From NCBI GenBank assembly GCA_032871835.1, contig CM065302.1, forward strand, positions 6,075,094-6,139,093: DNA of 64,000 nucleotides, given 5' to 3'. Below, piece after piece: positions 11,812-23,988 of the stretch (position 1 is the stretch's first letter; each line of letters begins with the position of its first letter). A model generated the notes under the pieces. The model saw only the letters and a program-made list of their open reading frames with translations, ran no database searches and was not told the origin of the DNA. Position numbers and translations under genes: made by a program. The stretch comes from Dipteronia dyeriana. Lineage: Eukaryota; Streptophyta; Magnoliopsida; Sapindales; Sapindaceae.

Positions 11812-12659
11812 TGTTGACGTCGTTTTCTGGATTATGCTAGAAAAACCAATAAGGACTGGATTTTGGCTATTGATTCAAAGAGAAAGAGATGCAGAGAGAG
11901 TAAAAAAGACAAGGTTTACGTGGTAAAACTCCGATGGTCGGAGAAACATCCACGGGTGGTTGAAAGATCAACCAAGCCAAAATCCACTAAGAGAATAAGA
12001 TGTTTTTACAAGCTCTCGTTCTCACTTTTTCTCTCTGTAATACTTGTGATTACTATATGCTATATTGTCTCTATCTTTTCGAGCCAGATTATGGGTCTAT
12101 TTATATGCTTATAGAACCCTAATCTGCTTTGTACAAGTAATACAAGATATTTGTATTTAATTATGATTTGGTTACTTGTTTGAGGTTGATTTGTCTTCTT
12201 TCCGGTTTCGGAGTCTCTTTATGGAAATTGAGTGGGATTCTAGTAGCGTAGTTCAATTTGACTTGTTTCCTTATAAGAATGTAGTCTTCGAAAAGGAATC
12301 AAGTTGTTTCCTGATTGGGGGACTCTTCTAACTCAAAGGTCCATTATTTGGGATTCCTTCAAGAAGAATATCTTCACGCATTTAATGACTTAACCCGTAC
12401 GATAAGTTCTTATTCGGGTTGTATTTACTCCCGAGTAAGACTGTTACCTGATGGTCCCGAGTAGTGCCGTTTGAGCCCGAGTGAATGCCTTGTTTTAGCC
12501 AGCCCCGAGTAGGTCTTTATTCGGTATATGCTTACTCGGGCTTGCTCATCTTTAATGATGCCTTGTAGGATATTTCCCGGATGTCCATCTAAGCATACAC
12601 CTGGCTATTTTTTCCTTCTTGTCAATGACGCGTATGCTTGGTAAAATTTACATACAACA
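11812..12659 (-). repeat. 5' LTR of the Tat-type gypsy element
   Basis: 848 bp with the same TG...CA ends as the left LTR. It differs from it by about 29 substitutions, mostly transitions, with no length change. It is followed by the target duplication ACAAT at 12660-12664. Confidence 0.93.
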
Positions 12660-12664
12660 ACAAT

Positions 12665-13137
12665 TAAAAAGAAAAAAAAAATCGAGGCCTACATTCTGTC
12701 ACACCTCTCAAATTATTAATTTTTCTCACATATTTTAAGTATATTGACACACATCATCATACTTTTATCATGTATATTATTATGATTGAATCTATATTAT
12801 TAACCTACTTTTATCATGTATATTATTATGATTGAATCTATATTATTAACCTAATAAAAATGTGGTCATATGTATTAAAATGTGTGCTCATAAAAGAAAA
12901 TTGATCAAATCATGTGACCCTTCTCACTTTTCTCACATCATTCGATAATCTCACATGTGAGACCCACTCTTCCCCTTACTGTTTTCAATCCAACGGCCAA
13001 AAGAGATCTTGTAAATTTAACAGATATGGGATCCATAATCTGAAAGTTTCTCCATATATAATATCTTAAAATATAAGTACTCTTTTTACAAGGGATTTTA
13101 TTAAAGGTTAACCTATTTGGGAGGGTCATGTAAAAAC
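12665..13137. other. AT-rich spacer with a 46-bp tandem duplication
   Basis: A strip between two retrotransposons with no gene seen. A 46-bp unit beginning ACTTTTATCATGTATATTAT occurs twice head to tail (12761-12806 and 12807-12852), essentially identical. Confidence 0.7.
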
Positions 13138-13453
13138 TGAAATAATAAAAAATTATTAGTTGAATTTTCTAAGTTCAAAGGATGAATCTTAGAGTTTATG
13201 ACTATTAATTGCTTTATATATTGTTTACAAGGCATAAGTTAAGGGATTTCAAACTAAAAAATTACAACGGCTACATTACAAGTATCAAGCATTCAATCAT
13301 GATATTACATATACAACCAAGAATCAAGGGATTATGTGTTGATTTTGTAAAGTAGTGATGTAGGCACAAATTATGTGCATTGATATTGGTCCAAGAGTTG
13401 ACTGATTATGAAGATAATTGATTAGACACAATCTGAGGCTGTCTATTAGACCA
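13138..13453 (-). repeat. 3' LTR of copia element A
   Basis: Begins TGAAATAATA and contains GAGTTTATGACTATTA and ATATTGTTTACAAGGCATAA, both repeated in the right LTR from 27280. The inner boundary is tentative: the pol stop codon at 13456-13454 abuts it and no clear polypurine tract is visible. Confidence 0.75.
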
Positions 13454-14365
13454 TCACAAGATAATGGGATGTTGACGGACCATTAACTTGTCTGTCAATG
13501 TAGTAAAACGAGCACGGGACAATCCTTTGGTGAAAATATCAGCAACTTGATCTTCAGTTAGTATATAGCAAACCTCAAGTTCCTTTCGAACAACCTTTTC
13601 TCAAACTTAGTGATAACCGACTTCAATATATTTTGTTCGTGCATGAAATACTAGGTTTGTATCCAAAGAAATCAAGTTAATATTATCACACCAAATGCAA
13701 AGTGTAAAAAGATAAAGTCGTAGATATTTTAAAAGAGATCGTAACCATGAAATTTTCACTACGGTATTACCAAGTTGGAGATATTCAAATTCCGTGTTTG
13801 ATCTAGATATAGTCGGTTGTTTTTTTAGCACTCCATGAGATTGGATTATGACCAAGATACACACAATATCCACCGGTAGATCATCAATCGATTGGACTTC
13901 CAGCATAACCTACGTCAAAAGTAGGCTTCAAGATGTAATGAGCTTGGCTAAAATACGTTTGACGACAGCCCAATGAGTGGTGGTAGGCCAATGCATAAAT
14001 TGGCACACTTGATTAACAGAGAAAGATAAATCGAGTCTTGTTAACGTCAAGTACTACAAAGCCCCAACTATACTTCTATAATCGAAAGGATCTAGAAGTG
14101 GATCACCATCATTCAGGTCCATTTTCTTGCCACTAGTAGCTAGAGAATGATATGGTTCGGCATTTTTTATTTTAGTTCGACAAAGCAAGTCTAAGGCATA
14201 CTTTGATTGTGTTAAGTGTAAACCAGATACAGTAAAATCAGTTTCAAGGCCTAGAAAAAAATGCTAGTTACCAAGATCTGTCATAGCAAACAACTTCCCC
14301 AAGTTTGTAATAAGTTCCTTGATGAGAGATTCACTATTGCCTGTAATAAGAATATCATCCACATT
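13454..14365 (-). pseudogene. copia element A: RT C-terminal half and RNase H
   Basis: Minus-strand remnant with frameshifts. The RT active-site strand is visible as VDDILITGN at the right edge (near 14350), immediately next to the element B insertion. RNase H is recognisable at 13906-13607 (SIDDLPVD...WCDN...HARTKYIEV). The C-terminus ends near 13454 with EDQVADIFTKGLSRARF. It is non-functional. Confidence 0.85.
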
Positions 14366-14370
14366 ATTAG

Positions 14371-15935
14371 TGTAAAGTCTTCATTTATTGATTGGCTTAT
14401 TTCGTGAACAAATCACATTTTTGGGGTATTATGTAAGAGTAGCTTAGGCTCTCAAGACCTCAAGAGGAGAAGCACCAAAGGTAAAATTCTTGTGCATACT
14501 TGCTTTGAAGAGAAAGTTGCGCACACTCACAAATTCATACATAATTCTTATTCATATATGATGAGTGTTTATACTTGTGTGCATTTTGGTTTAAATGACT
14601 CTTGATTGATATATTTGCATCTTGTAGTTAAAGTTTCATGTCATGTTAGGCATTAGTATATGATACATCTTCATCACTCTTGGACTTGTTGAAAATGTGT
14701 GTTTGAGTGTTGAAAAATTAGGTTGTGCGCTACTCAACCAACACACCTCACCAGCGCAATATTCCAGTGGAACGCCGCTTGTCATGCGCCACTGAGCTGC
14801 GCCATTACACCCGTGCAAAGTTGAAAAAGTGGGCAGTGCGCTGGTGGTTCACTACTCGACTAGCGCAGCCTCACCAGCGCAACATTTCAGTGTATTGTCG
14901 CATGTGTTGCGCCACTCGTCCAACGCCTATTGAAAAATTAGGTTGTGCGCTACTCGACCAGCGCAGGTCACCAGAGCACATAGAGGAAGCTGGAACGTTT
15001 TTTCCAAAACGACCTCACTTTGTTTGGATCTCATATATATATAACTCCTTGCTTTAAGGTCGTGTAAGAGTTCAGAACATCATATATTTTCCTTAGAAAA
15101 CATTTCAAAGGAAAAACTCTTCCAAGAACTCATCTTTAAACACTCAAAGCATTCCCATGTGCATAAAAACTTCATCTTGCATCATCTAAAGCCATTTAGA
15201 GTGCATCTATGGATAGGTTTGCTTCATCACATCTTGTTTGGTAAGTTCTTCACTATCTTCTTACAAGTTAACTGTTTTGCTTGCTAATCCATCTCTTTAA
15301 TTATTTGTATGCTCTTAGAACATATTCTAGATACAAATTAGAGATTGGTGTAATGACATGATTGAGTGTTGTATTGTGATAGCTTCATAGGATTGTTTGA
15401 TCTATGTTTAGTTAAGCTTTTTGAACATGCCATTTAGCTCTTGATATCTAGGATTGCATTAATTGTCATCTCATTATCCTAGATAAACAAAGGGTTTCCT
15501 AACCTTGTTTGTTTTTTGAATATCATCGTATATTCACATACGACATTTTATCTCTTCATTGAGAAGTAAGACTTGTGTTGCTTCCGTGAGTAGTTAGCTT
15601 AAATCGCAAGCAAGATGGACCAGGTTCACTTATACCGGGATTTGGTAGTGGTGGTGGATTTAAACCGGGATTAGGTTGTAATTCCTTTGCCATTAGTAGA
15701 TTCGAGGTTTTAGTGTGGTGCACTCATCACCCTGTGGTTTTTCCCATTTGGAGGGTTTCCACGCATATCTCAAGTGTCTTTAATATTTCCGTAATCTTTA
15801 TACTTATGATTTTGTTGTAACTAGCTAGGGGCATTTTCGTCAACTTGATCTGTAACGAAAATTGGGTAAATTTGTTTAAAATCTATTCAACCCCCCCTCT
15901 AGATTAATATTATACACACCATAATATTTGTTTCA
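14371..15935 (+). repeat. 5' LTR of copia element B
   Basis: 1,565 bp, TGTAAAGTCT...TTTGTTTCA. Between about 14725 and 14970 it holds several diverged copies of a GC-richer module containing GCGC..ACTCGACCAGCGCA. The partner LTR carries the same modules plus a longer (TA)n tract. Confidence 0.93.
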
Positions 15936-15937
15936 AT

Positions 15938-15949
15938 TGGTATTAGAGC
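15938..15949 (+). promoter_or_regulatory. primer-binding site of element B
   Basis: TGGTATTAGAGC is one mismatch from the TGGTATCAGAGC complement of initiator tRNA-Met. It lies two bases downstream of the LTR. Confidence 0.85.
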
Positions 15950-16062
15950 TGGTTCCTAGACATACATAGGTGATCCTTGCTCATTTTGGTGTGTGTTGCA
16001 TTTTGTGTGTGTGTATTGATCATTCATACACTTGCATTCATATCATTCATTCATTAAACACA

Positions 16063-17626
16063 ATGAGTGGAAACGGTGGCAACGAGGGAGCTTCTAGCAC
16101 TAGACCTCCACTTCTCACCGGATTGAATTAGGCCTTTTGGAAAGGTAAGATAGAGTCGTATATTTGCCAAATTCATGACAGGGCATGGATGGCGGTTGAA
16201 GATGGATACACTCCACCTATGATGACTCCTACAGATGGAGGAGATGATGTACTCAAGCCAAAGGCATAGTGGAACACATAAGAGTTTGAGGCATCAAAGT
16301 GGAATAGGAAGGCAATGCATGCCATCATATGTGCAATGGATGCGAACCAGTACAAGTTGGTTCAAAATACAAGAATAGCTAAGGAGGCATGGGATATCCT
16401 AGAAGTTGCACATGAGGGAACCGATGTGGTTAAGGAATCGAAGCTTCAAGTTCTCCAAACACAATTTGAATTGCTCAAGATGGATGAGAACGAGTGCTTC
16501 AATGACTTGAGGTGAGGTTGATGGACATTGTGAACCAAAGTCATCAACTTGGTGATCCTTATTCGGATAGGAAGATCAAGCCGAAGATTATGAGATCTCT
16601 ACCCGATAGATTTGAGTCTATGGTGACGGCTTTAGAAGAGAATAGTGGTTACAAGGATATGAAGCCAAGTGAAGTGATTGGGAGGCTTCTAGTTTATGAA
16701 TCTAGGAAATGTCCTAACCCCACACCATCGAAAAGCAAAAAGATATTGCTTTGAAAGCCTCCAAAGTTAAGAAGAAGGAGAGTGATGACTCGGATGAAGA
16801 AATGGCCTTGCTAATGAGGAAGTTCAAGAAATTCTACAAGTTCAAGAAGAAAGGTTTTGGATCCAAGGTTCAAGACTTCAAGAAAAAAGCTCCCTTCAAA
16901 AAGTTTGAGCCTAGGCAAGAAAAGACCGAGAAGAAAGGAGTCAAATGCTATGAATGTGGTGCAATATGCCACTTTGCCCCGGAATGTGCAAATCACAAGT
17001 TCAAGAAAAAGGGAAAAGTGATGGCTGCCATATGGAGTGAAAGGGATAACTCCAATGAAGGAGATGAGTCTTCGGATGATGAAGAACTTATGGCCAACTT
17101 CATAGCCTTTACATCCTCTCTTAGGAGCAAAGATGCTAGTGAAGAAGAAAATGAGAGTCAAGAGGAAAACTACTCAAGTGATGATGGATCTTTATCACAA
17201 TCCATAAATGGAAGTGCGGATAGGATGGATCTTAAAGACTATATGACTAAGTTTGAGAGTTCAAGGTTAAAAAATAAGAATGAAATTAAGAGATTAAAAA
17301 AAGAAAACCTAGACCTCTCAACTCAAGTTGACCAACTAAATAAAGAGTTGGTGAGATCAAAGAGGAGTGAAGAAGGGTTGAAGAAAGAGATTGAAGATGC
17401 TAGAGAGTTTTTGACCAAGATGGGCTCTAGCACTAAAAAACTTGACCACATGCTAGATGTTGGAAATAGACCAAGTGACAAGAAGGGGTTTGGGTTTGAA
17501 GATCACAAGATGTCCTCCACTCCATGCAAGACCATTTTTGTAAGAAGCATTAACTTCAATGGGTCCTCTTCTCATCAATCGCCTAAGAAAAAACTTGACC
17601 TAGGAGAGTGTTTGAGTAGTGCTTAA
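16063..17626 (+). pseudogene. copia element B gag, frameshifted
   Basis: Starts at an ATG (16063, MSGNGGNEGASS). It runs through three reading frames: 16063-16515 with in-frame stops, 16512-16754 and 16751-17626. Recognisable parts are the gag N-terminus (RPPLLTGLN), the gag core (WDILEVAHEGT...KESKLQVLQTQFE) and a CCHC zinc knuckle (CYECGAICHFAPEC). A long acidic coiled region follows (KNEIKRLKKENLDLSTQVD). Nonsense codons and two frameshifts abolish the product, which would have formed the nucleocapsid. Confidence 0.88.
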
Positions 17627-17827
17627 GTGAAGGTGGCACTAAGAAGCCTACCTCAAACCCATCCTACAACGGATCCTCAAGTTAACTTCCCTTAACCGAA
17701 AGCTCATAAAGGGAAGATACCTATCATGCAAACTCAACTAAGGAAGCAATCAAGTCTTGCTCGACAACAAAGAAGGAAAGCTCCTCAACAACAATCAAGA
17801 CAACCATAAAGACATGGGAAAGCTCCA

Positions 17828-20800
17828 ATGCATCCTCAAGGTTATGGTATGATTCCTAACTTCATTCCTACATGTTATTTTTATGGTATTGATGGTCACA
17901 TTAGACCAAATTGCTATAGATATATTAAATTGTGTAGAATTGAAAGCATGATAGAGAAGAAAAAGCCTAAAGTCATTATGCATGTCACTAGGAAAAATGG
18001 AAAAACTTTGCATGATCCTAGGACACTTAGAGCCCATGTACCATTGACCACTAGGAAAAAAAATATTGCACCTAGGTGGATTAGAAAGGATGACCACTTT
18101 TGCCATGTTGTACAAATTGCCTTGAATGCTCATTCTTGTGATTTTTGGTATTTGGATAGTGGGTGCTCTAGGCACATAACTGGAAATAAAAGTTTCTTTG
18201 AGACTCTTGTGATGGAGGAGGGAAGAAATGTCACCTTCGGTGAAGGATCCAAAAATAAGGTTAAAGGAAAGGGAACCATTTCCATTCCCGGATTACCCTC
18301 ATTGTCCAATGATTTGTATGTTGATGGTCTAAAAGCTAATTTGATAAGCATTTCACATCTTAGTGATGAAGGAATTTCTGTCTTGTTTAGGAAAAATGAT
18401 TGTTCTATCCTATTGCCTAATGGACAAACCTTGTTAAAAGGTATGAGATCTAGCAACAATTGTTATTGTCTAGAGGCTAGAGGTGTCTCTTGCAATGTGT
18501 CCAATGATGAACAAATAGAGTTGTGGCACGAAAGATTCGGTCACATGAACTATATGGATTTACAAATCTTAGATAAGTTCAATGTTGTGCGAGGCCTTTC
18601 CAAGCTTGGGAAAAAGGTAAATGGTGTTTGTAGACGTTGCCAACAAGGGAAGCCAACCAAAAGTACGTATAAAAAGGGCAAGTATTTATCCACCAAGGAA
18701 CCTCTAGAGCTTCTCCATATGGATCTTATGGGTCCTATGCAAACCAAGAGTTTATGTGGAAATAGATACATTTTTGTGTGTGTAGATGACTTCTCTAGGT
18801 ACACATGGACTTACTTTCTTAGAGAAAAATCTGAAACCTTTGACAAGTTTAAAATGCTTTGTTCCAAAATTCAAAATGAAATGAACTCCAAGATCAAAAG
18901 CATTAAAAGGATTAGGAGTGACCATGGGAAGAAATTTGAGAATGCTCATTTTGAAAACTATTGCAATAGTCTAGGCATCTCTCATAAGTTTTCGGCTCAT
19001 AGGACACCTCAACAAAATAAAGTTGTTGAGAAGAAAAATAAGGTTCTTTAAGAAATGGATCGTGTGATGTTACTTAGCAACAATGTCCCTATGAATCTTT
19101 GGACAGAAGCCGTCAATATGGCATGCTATATAGGAAATAGAGTCTTTCTAAGGCCCCACACTAGGCAAACCTCCTATGCGTTATGGAAAGGTAGAAAGCC
19201 AAATGTTAGCTATTTCCACACCTTTGGAAGCAAATGCTACATTTTGAATGACCGTGATCAACTTGAAAAATTTGATGCTAATAGTGATGAGGGTATCTTC
19301 ATTGGCTATGCCTTGAATAGTAGAGCCTATAGAGTTTTCAATCTAAAAACTAGGACCCTGATGGAATCATCTAATGTTGTCATTGATGATACTAGGCTCA
19401 AATCAAATGACCATGAGGAGGAGGTAGATCTAGTTGATGACTCTCCTTTGGAGAAGTTTGTTGATATTTCTAATGTTGAAAAGACTAATCTTGATAATGA
19501 CATAACACAACCTATTGATAGGATTTCTCACTTGGACTCAAAAGAACCTGTTTCATGGGTTAGGAAACTCCATAATAAGGATGACATCATTGAAGAGGTT
19601 AGTGAGGGTGTTAGGACTAGGCGTCAAATGGCTATTCTAATTAGCTACACATGTTACACCTCTCAAATAGAACCCAAGAATGTTGATGAAGCCTTAAAGG
19701 ATGAATTTTGGGTTCTTGCTATGTAAGAAGAGCTTAACCAATTTGAAATGAATGAGGTTTGGACTCTAATTCCTAGGCCCAAGAACACCAATGTAATAGG
19801 CACCAAGTGGGTATATAGGAACAAATTCGATGAGGATTGCAACATTATGTGAAACAAGGCTAGGCTTGTAGCACAAGGGTACTCTCAAAATTAGGGTATT
19901 GATTTTGAGGAGACATTTGCTCCTGTTACTAGGATTGAGTCCATTAGGCTTCTTTTATCCATTTCTTGTTTGTACAAGTTCAAATTATATCAAATGGATG
20001 TTAAGAGTGCCTTCCTCAATGGTTTCTTGCAAGAGGAAGTGTTTATTGAGCAACCCAAAAGGTTTGTAAATCCTCACCACCCTAATCATATCTATCATCT
20101 CAAGAAAACTTTATATAGGTTGAAACAAGCATCAAGGGCTTGGTATGAGCGTCTCACCCAATATCTTATTGACAATGGCTACACTAGGGGTAGTGTTGAC
20201 AAGACTATATTCATCAAGAAAGACAAAGATGAGCTCTTTATAGCTCAAATCTATATTGATGATATAGTCTTTGGCTCCACAAATGACACCAAAGTCCAAC
20301 AATTTATTGATGTCATGTCCCATGAGTTTGAGATGAGCCTTGTTGGTGAGCTAAGTTACTTTCTAGGCTTACAAATTAAGCAAATGGATGACAAAAACCT
20401 AGTGACGAAATTTGGTTTTGAAAGTGCCAAACATTATGATACACCTATGAGCACCACTTTGAAGCTAAGCAAGGATGTTAGTGGTAAAAATGTGGACCAA
20501 ACTTTGTATCGTGACATGATTGGTAGCTTGCTCTATTTGACCGTAAGTAGGCCCGATATATCTTTTAGTGTGGGTGTGTGTGTTAGGTACCAATCGGATC
20601 CTAAGGAGTCACATCTCTCTTCCGTTAAGAGAATCATTCGTTATGTGAATGGGACATCTAACTATGGAATTTGATACTCTTTTGACACTAATGCTAGTCT
20701 TGTAGACTTTAGTGATGCAGATTGGGCAGGAAATTGTAATGATAGGAAAAGTACATCGAGCGGTTGTTTTTTCCTTGGGAACAACCTTGTCTCTTGGTTT

Positions 20801-21166
20801 TGCAAGAAGCAAAATTTGATTTCCTTATCCAAGGCTGTGGCCGAATACATAGCTACTGGGAGTGGATGCACACAACTCCTTTGGATGAAGCAAATGCTAG
20901 TCGACTATGGATTCAATCAAGGCACTTTTACTTTCTTTTGTGATAACATGAGTGCAATTAATATTTCCAAGAATCAGGTTCAACATTCTAGAACTAAGCA
21001 TATTGACATCCGTCATCATTTCATTAGAGAACTAGTTGAGAGCAAATGCATAGTACTTTAGCATGTAGGTACTATTGATCACTAGCGGATCTATTTACTA
21101 AACCCTTAGATGCTACTCGATTCAAGACTCTTAGTAGATCTATTGGGATTTGTTTTATGGAGTGAT
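17828..21166 (+). pseudogene. copia element B pol: protease, integrase, RT, RNase H
   Basis: One reading frame with scattered stops. A second zinc knuckle near 17870 has lost a cysteine (CYFYGIDGHIRPNC). Protease follows (LDSGCSRHITG, near 18155). The integrase triad is visible as HMDLMGPM, IRSDHGKKFEN and QQNKVVEKKN (18715-19040). RT is at 19740-20640 with the catalytic motif YIDD near 20255, and RNase H at 20700-21060 (DFSDADWAGN, FFCDNMSAI). Stops at 19051, 19726, ~19850, ~19894, 20672 and 21059 mostly look like C-to-T or G-to-A changes of CAA, CGA, CAG, TGG or GAG codons. One frameshift lies near the C-terminus. The reading frame ends at FME with TGA near 21166. Confidence 0.9.
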
Positions 21167-22416
21167 GAGTTGTGGTCTTTGACCCCATAAGGGGAACTCA
21201 AGCAAAGAGAGCTATTGTATACTTGTTGCATGCAATTCTTTTTTAAAAATGTTTATGCTCCTTTATTGATTGCTTGAGTAGCTTGGTTGCACTTATACTA
21301 TAGTATATTGTATTTTCTTCAATAAGTGTGAACTTTGCTTTGTTTACAATCCATGTCATATTTATGTTCAAACATGTATTTTTAGACTAGGAGATCTATA
21401 TAGGAAGTATATATTGAATGACCTATAATTATCTCCATGACATGATGATTCTTTAATGACATGCTAATGAAAAATGATAAAGCATGAGTTGATGATTGCA
21501 ATTGTTGAATGCAAAATATTGTGTGAAAAAGCTAGTGAGACTAAAATGTTTCATCAATGTCTCTATTTTTTTATTAGTTGAACATAGCTACTATCATATG
21601 GGTATCCTCCCGGAAAAATCAAATAGGGTGCAAAGTTGCTCATGCCATGTTTAGCTTATAAAGTTGGATATAGTGCCATTAAAACTTGATATCTATAAAA
21701 TCTCTATATCCTTGCTTCTCTCATGACAAATTGTGAAATTGGTTTGAATTATTGGAAACCTTTGTCATTTGCTTTGCCAAATACCATTATTTTTGGACTT
21801 AAATGCAACATGTCTTGTATGCAAAGCATTTTTGATTCACACATTTTCTTCAAATAAATCTCCTTGTTTCTCTCCTATTAATTGAGTCGCATAAATGTGG
21901 CTTCTATAATTACGTAAAAATCTTGTATGCATCTTTCTTTCTTTGCCTTGAGTGATCCGGTTGGGGACTTCTCCTTTGCCTATATCATGACAAAAATGGG
22001 GAGTAGCATTGACCTAGCATTGTGATGTTAGGGGAGTAGCATGTGGTAGGGGAGTAGCTTGTGGTAGCATGTGTTGGCTTTAAGGGGAGTAGTACTTGTT
22101 TTTTGGGAGATTACATGTAGGGGGAGTAACCCTTTGAGGGGGAGCATTGCATGATATGGTGCATTACTCATATTCTTATATGAAAATGCTTTTGTTTTCT
22201 ATCCACTTGATCATCTCAGATGCACCTAGTTTGAAAAGTGTACTTGTTGTTTGTTTTGTGTGTAGGGTTGATGATTCAACGAGAGATTGAAGATTTAAAG
22301 TTTTTTTTTTATGTATATCTCTTTGTAATGTAGAATATCTTCCCGGTGTTTTAATTTCTTTTTGTGAGGATCAATGTGAGTGGTGGTTTTGTCACGAAAT
22401 AGCCAAAAGAGGAGAT
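21167..22416 (+). other. 3' untranslated region and polypurine tract of element B
   Basis: No ORF is seen. SIRE elements often carry an env-like ORF here; none is visible. Repeated AGGGGGAGTA/GGGGAGTAGC motifs lie at about 22030-22145. GCCAAAAGAGGAGAT directly abuts the 3' LTR at 22417 and is the polypurine tract. Confidence 0.8.
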
Positions 22417-23109
22417 TGTAAAGTCCTCATTTATTGATTGGCTTATTTCGTAAACAAATCTCTTTTTTAGGGTATTATGTAAGGGTAGCTTAGGCTCTCA
22501 AGACCTCAAGAGGAGAAGCACCAAAGGTAAAATTCTTGTGCTTACTTGCTTTGTAGAGATAGTTGCACACACTCACAAATTCATACATAATTCTTATTCA
22601 TATATGTTGAGTGTTTATACTTGTGTGCATTTTGGTTTAAATGACTCTTGATTGATATATTTGCATCTTGTAGTTAAAGTTTCATGTCATGTTAGGCATT
22701 AGTATAGGATGCATCTTCATCACTCTTGGACTTGTTGAAAATGTGTGTTTGAGTGTTGAAAAATTAGGATGTGCGCTGGTGGTGCGCTACTCGACCAGAG
22801 CACCTCACCAGCGCAACATTCCAGTGGAACGCCGCTTGTCATGTGCCACTGAGCTGCGTCATTGCACCCGCGTAAAGTTCAAAAAGTGAGCAGTGCGCTG
22901 GTGGTGCGCTACTTGACTAGCGCAGCCTCACCAGCGTAACATTCCAGTGGATTGTCACATGTGTTGCACCACTGGGATACGCCACTCGTCCAGTGCCTAT
23001 TGAAAAATTAGGTTGTGCGTTGGTGGTGCACTACTCGACCAACGCACGTTACCGGTGCACATAAAGGAAACTAGAACATTTTTTCCAAAACGACCTCACT
23101 TTGTTTGGA

Positions 23110-23149
<40 letters not shown>

Positions 23150-23983
23150 CTCTTTGCTTTAAGGTCGTGTAAGAGTTCAGAACATCATATATTTTCCTTA
23201 GAACACATTTCAAAGGAAAAACTCTTCCAAGAACTCATCTTTAAACACTCAAAGCATTCCCATGTGCATAAAAACTTCATCTTGTATCATCTAAAGCCAT
23301 TTAGAGTGCATCTATGAATAGGTTTGCTTCATCACATCTTGTTTGGTAAGTTCTTCACTATCTTCTTATAAGTTAAGCGTTTTGCTTTCTAATTCATCTC
23401 TTTAATTATTTGTCTGCTCTTAGAACATATTCTAGATACAAATTAGAGATTGTTGTGTTGACATGATTGAGTGTTGTATTGTGATAGCTTCATAGGATTG
23501 TTTGATCTATGTTTAGCTAAGCTTTTTGAACATGTCATTTAGCTCTTGATATCTAGGATTGCATTAATTGTCATCTCATTATCCTAGATAAGCATATAGG
23601 GTTTCCTAGCCTTGTTTGTTTTTTGAATATCATCGTATATTCACATATGACATTTTATCTCTTCATTGAGAAGTAAGACTTGTGTTGCTTTCGGGAGTAG
23701 GTAGCTTAAATCGCAAGCAAGATGGACTAGGTTCACTTATACCGAGATTAGGTAGTGGTGGTGGATTTAAACCGGGATTAGGTTGTAATTCCTTTGCCAT
23801 TAGTTGATTCGAGGTTCTAGTGTGGCGCACTCATCAGCCCGTGATTTTTCCCATTTGGAGAGTTTCCACGTATATCTCAAGTGTCTTTAATATTTCCGTA
23901 ATCTTTACACTTGTGATTTTGTTGTAACTAGTTAGGGGCATTTTCATCAATATTATATTATACACACAATAATATTTGTTTCA
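22417..23983 (+). repeat. 3' LTR of copia element B, with a (TA)n tract
   Basis: 1,567 bp. It differs from the 5' LTR mainly by substitutions, an expanded (TA)n at about 23113-23148 and retained copies of the GCGCTGGTGGTGCGCTAC module that are shortened in the 5' LTR. It is followed by ATTAG. Confidence 0.93.
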
Positions 23984-23988
23984 ATTAG

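Larger units (their letters stand above)
631..12659 (-). mobile_element. Ty3/gypsy LTR retrotransposon, Tat type, with antisense ORF
   Basis: A complete element of 12,029 bp read on the minus strand. It has two 848-bp LTRs (631-1478 and 11812-12659), both TG...CA, and a perfect ACAAT target duplication at 626-630 and 12660-12664. In element orientation the order is 5' LTR, primer-binding site, gag, protease, reverse transcriptase, RNase H, integrase, a long 3' region with an ORF on the opposite strand, polypurine tract and 3' LTR. Integrase after RNase H defines Ty3/gypsy. The very long pol-to-LTR spacer, the tandem repeat in it and the additional antisense ORF fit the Tat lineage (Tat/Ogre/Retand). 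By hand alignment the LTRs differ at about 29 of 848 positions with no indels, so insertion is fairly recent. gag-pol nevertheless has stops and frameshifts, so the copy is non-autonomous. Confidence 0.93.
14371..23983 (+). mobile_element. Ty1/copia element B, SIRE/Maximus-like
   Basis: 9,613 bp on the plus strand with LTRs 14371-15935 and 22417-23983 and a perfect ATTAG target duplication (14366-14370, 23984-23988). An initiator-Met primer site lies 2 bp after the 5' LTR and a purine-rich tract abuts the 3' LTR. The order gag (with zinc knuckle), protease, integrase, RT, RNase H, then a ~1.25-kb non-coding 3' region rich in GGGGGAGT motifs, matches the SIRE/Maximus lineage. Coding capacity is lost through several nonsense codons and frameshifts. 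It is inserted in the RT of copia element A and is therefore younger than A. Confidence 0.94.

Noticed and set aside
11863..12114. 83-codon plus-strand ORF inside the right LTR of the Tat element
   Set aside because: It lies entirely in the LTR, and the equivalent frame in the other LTR is disrupted.
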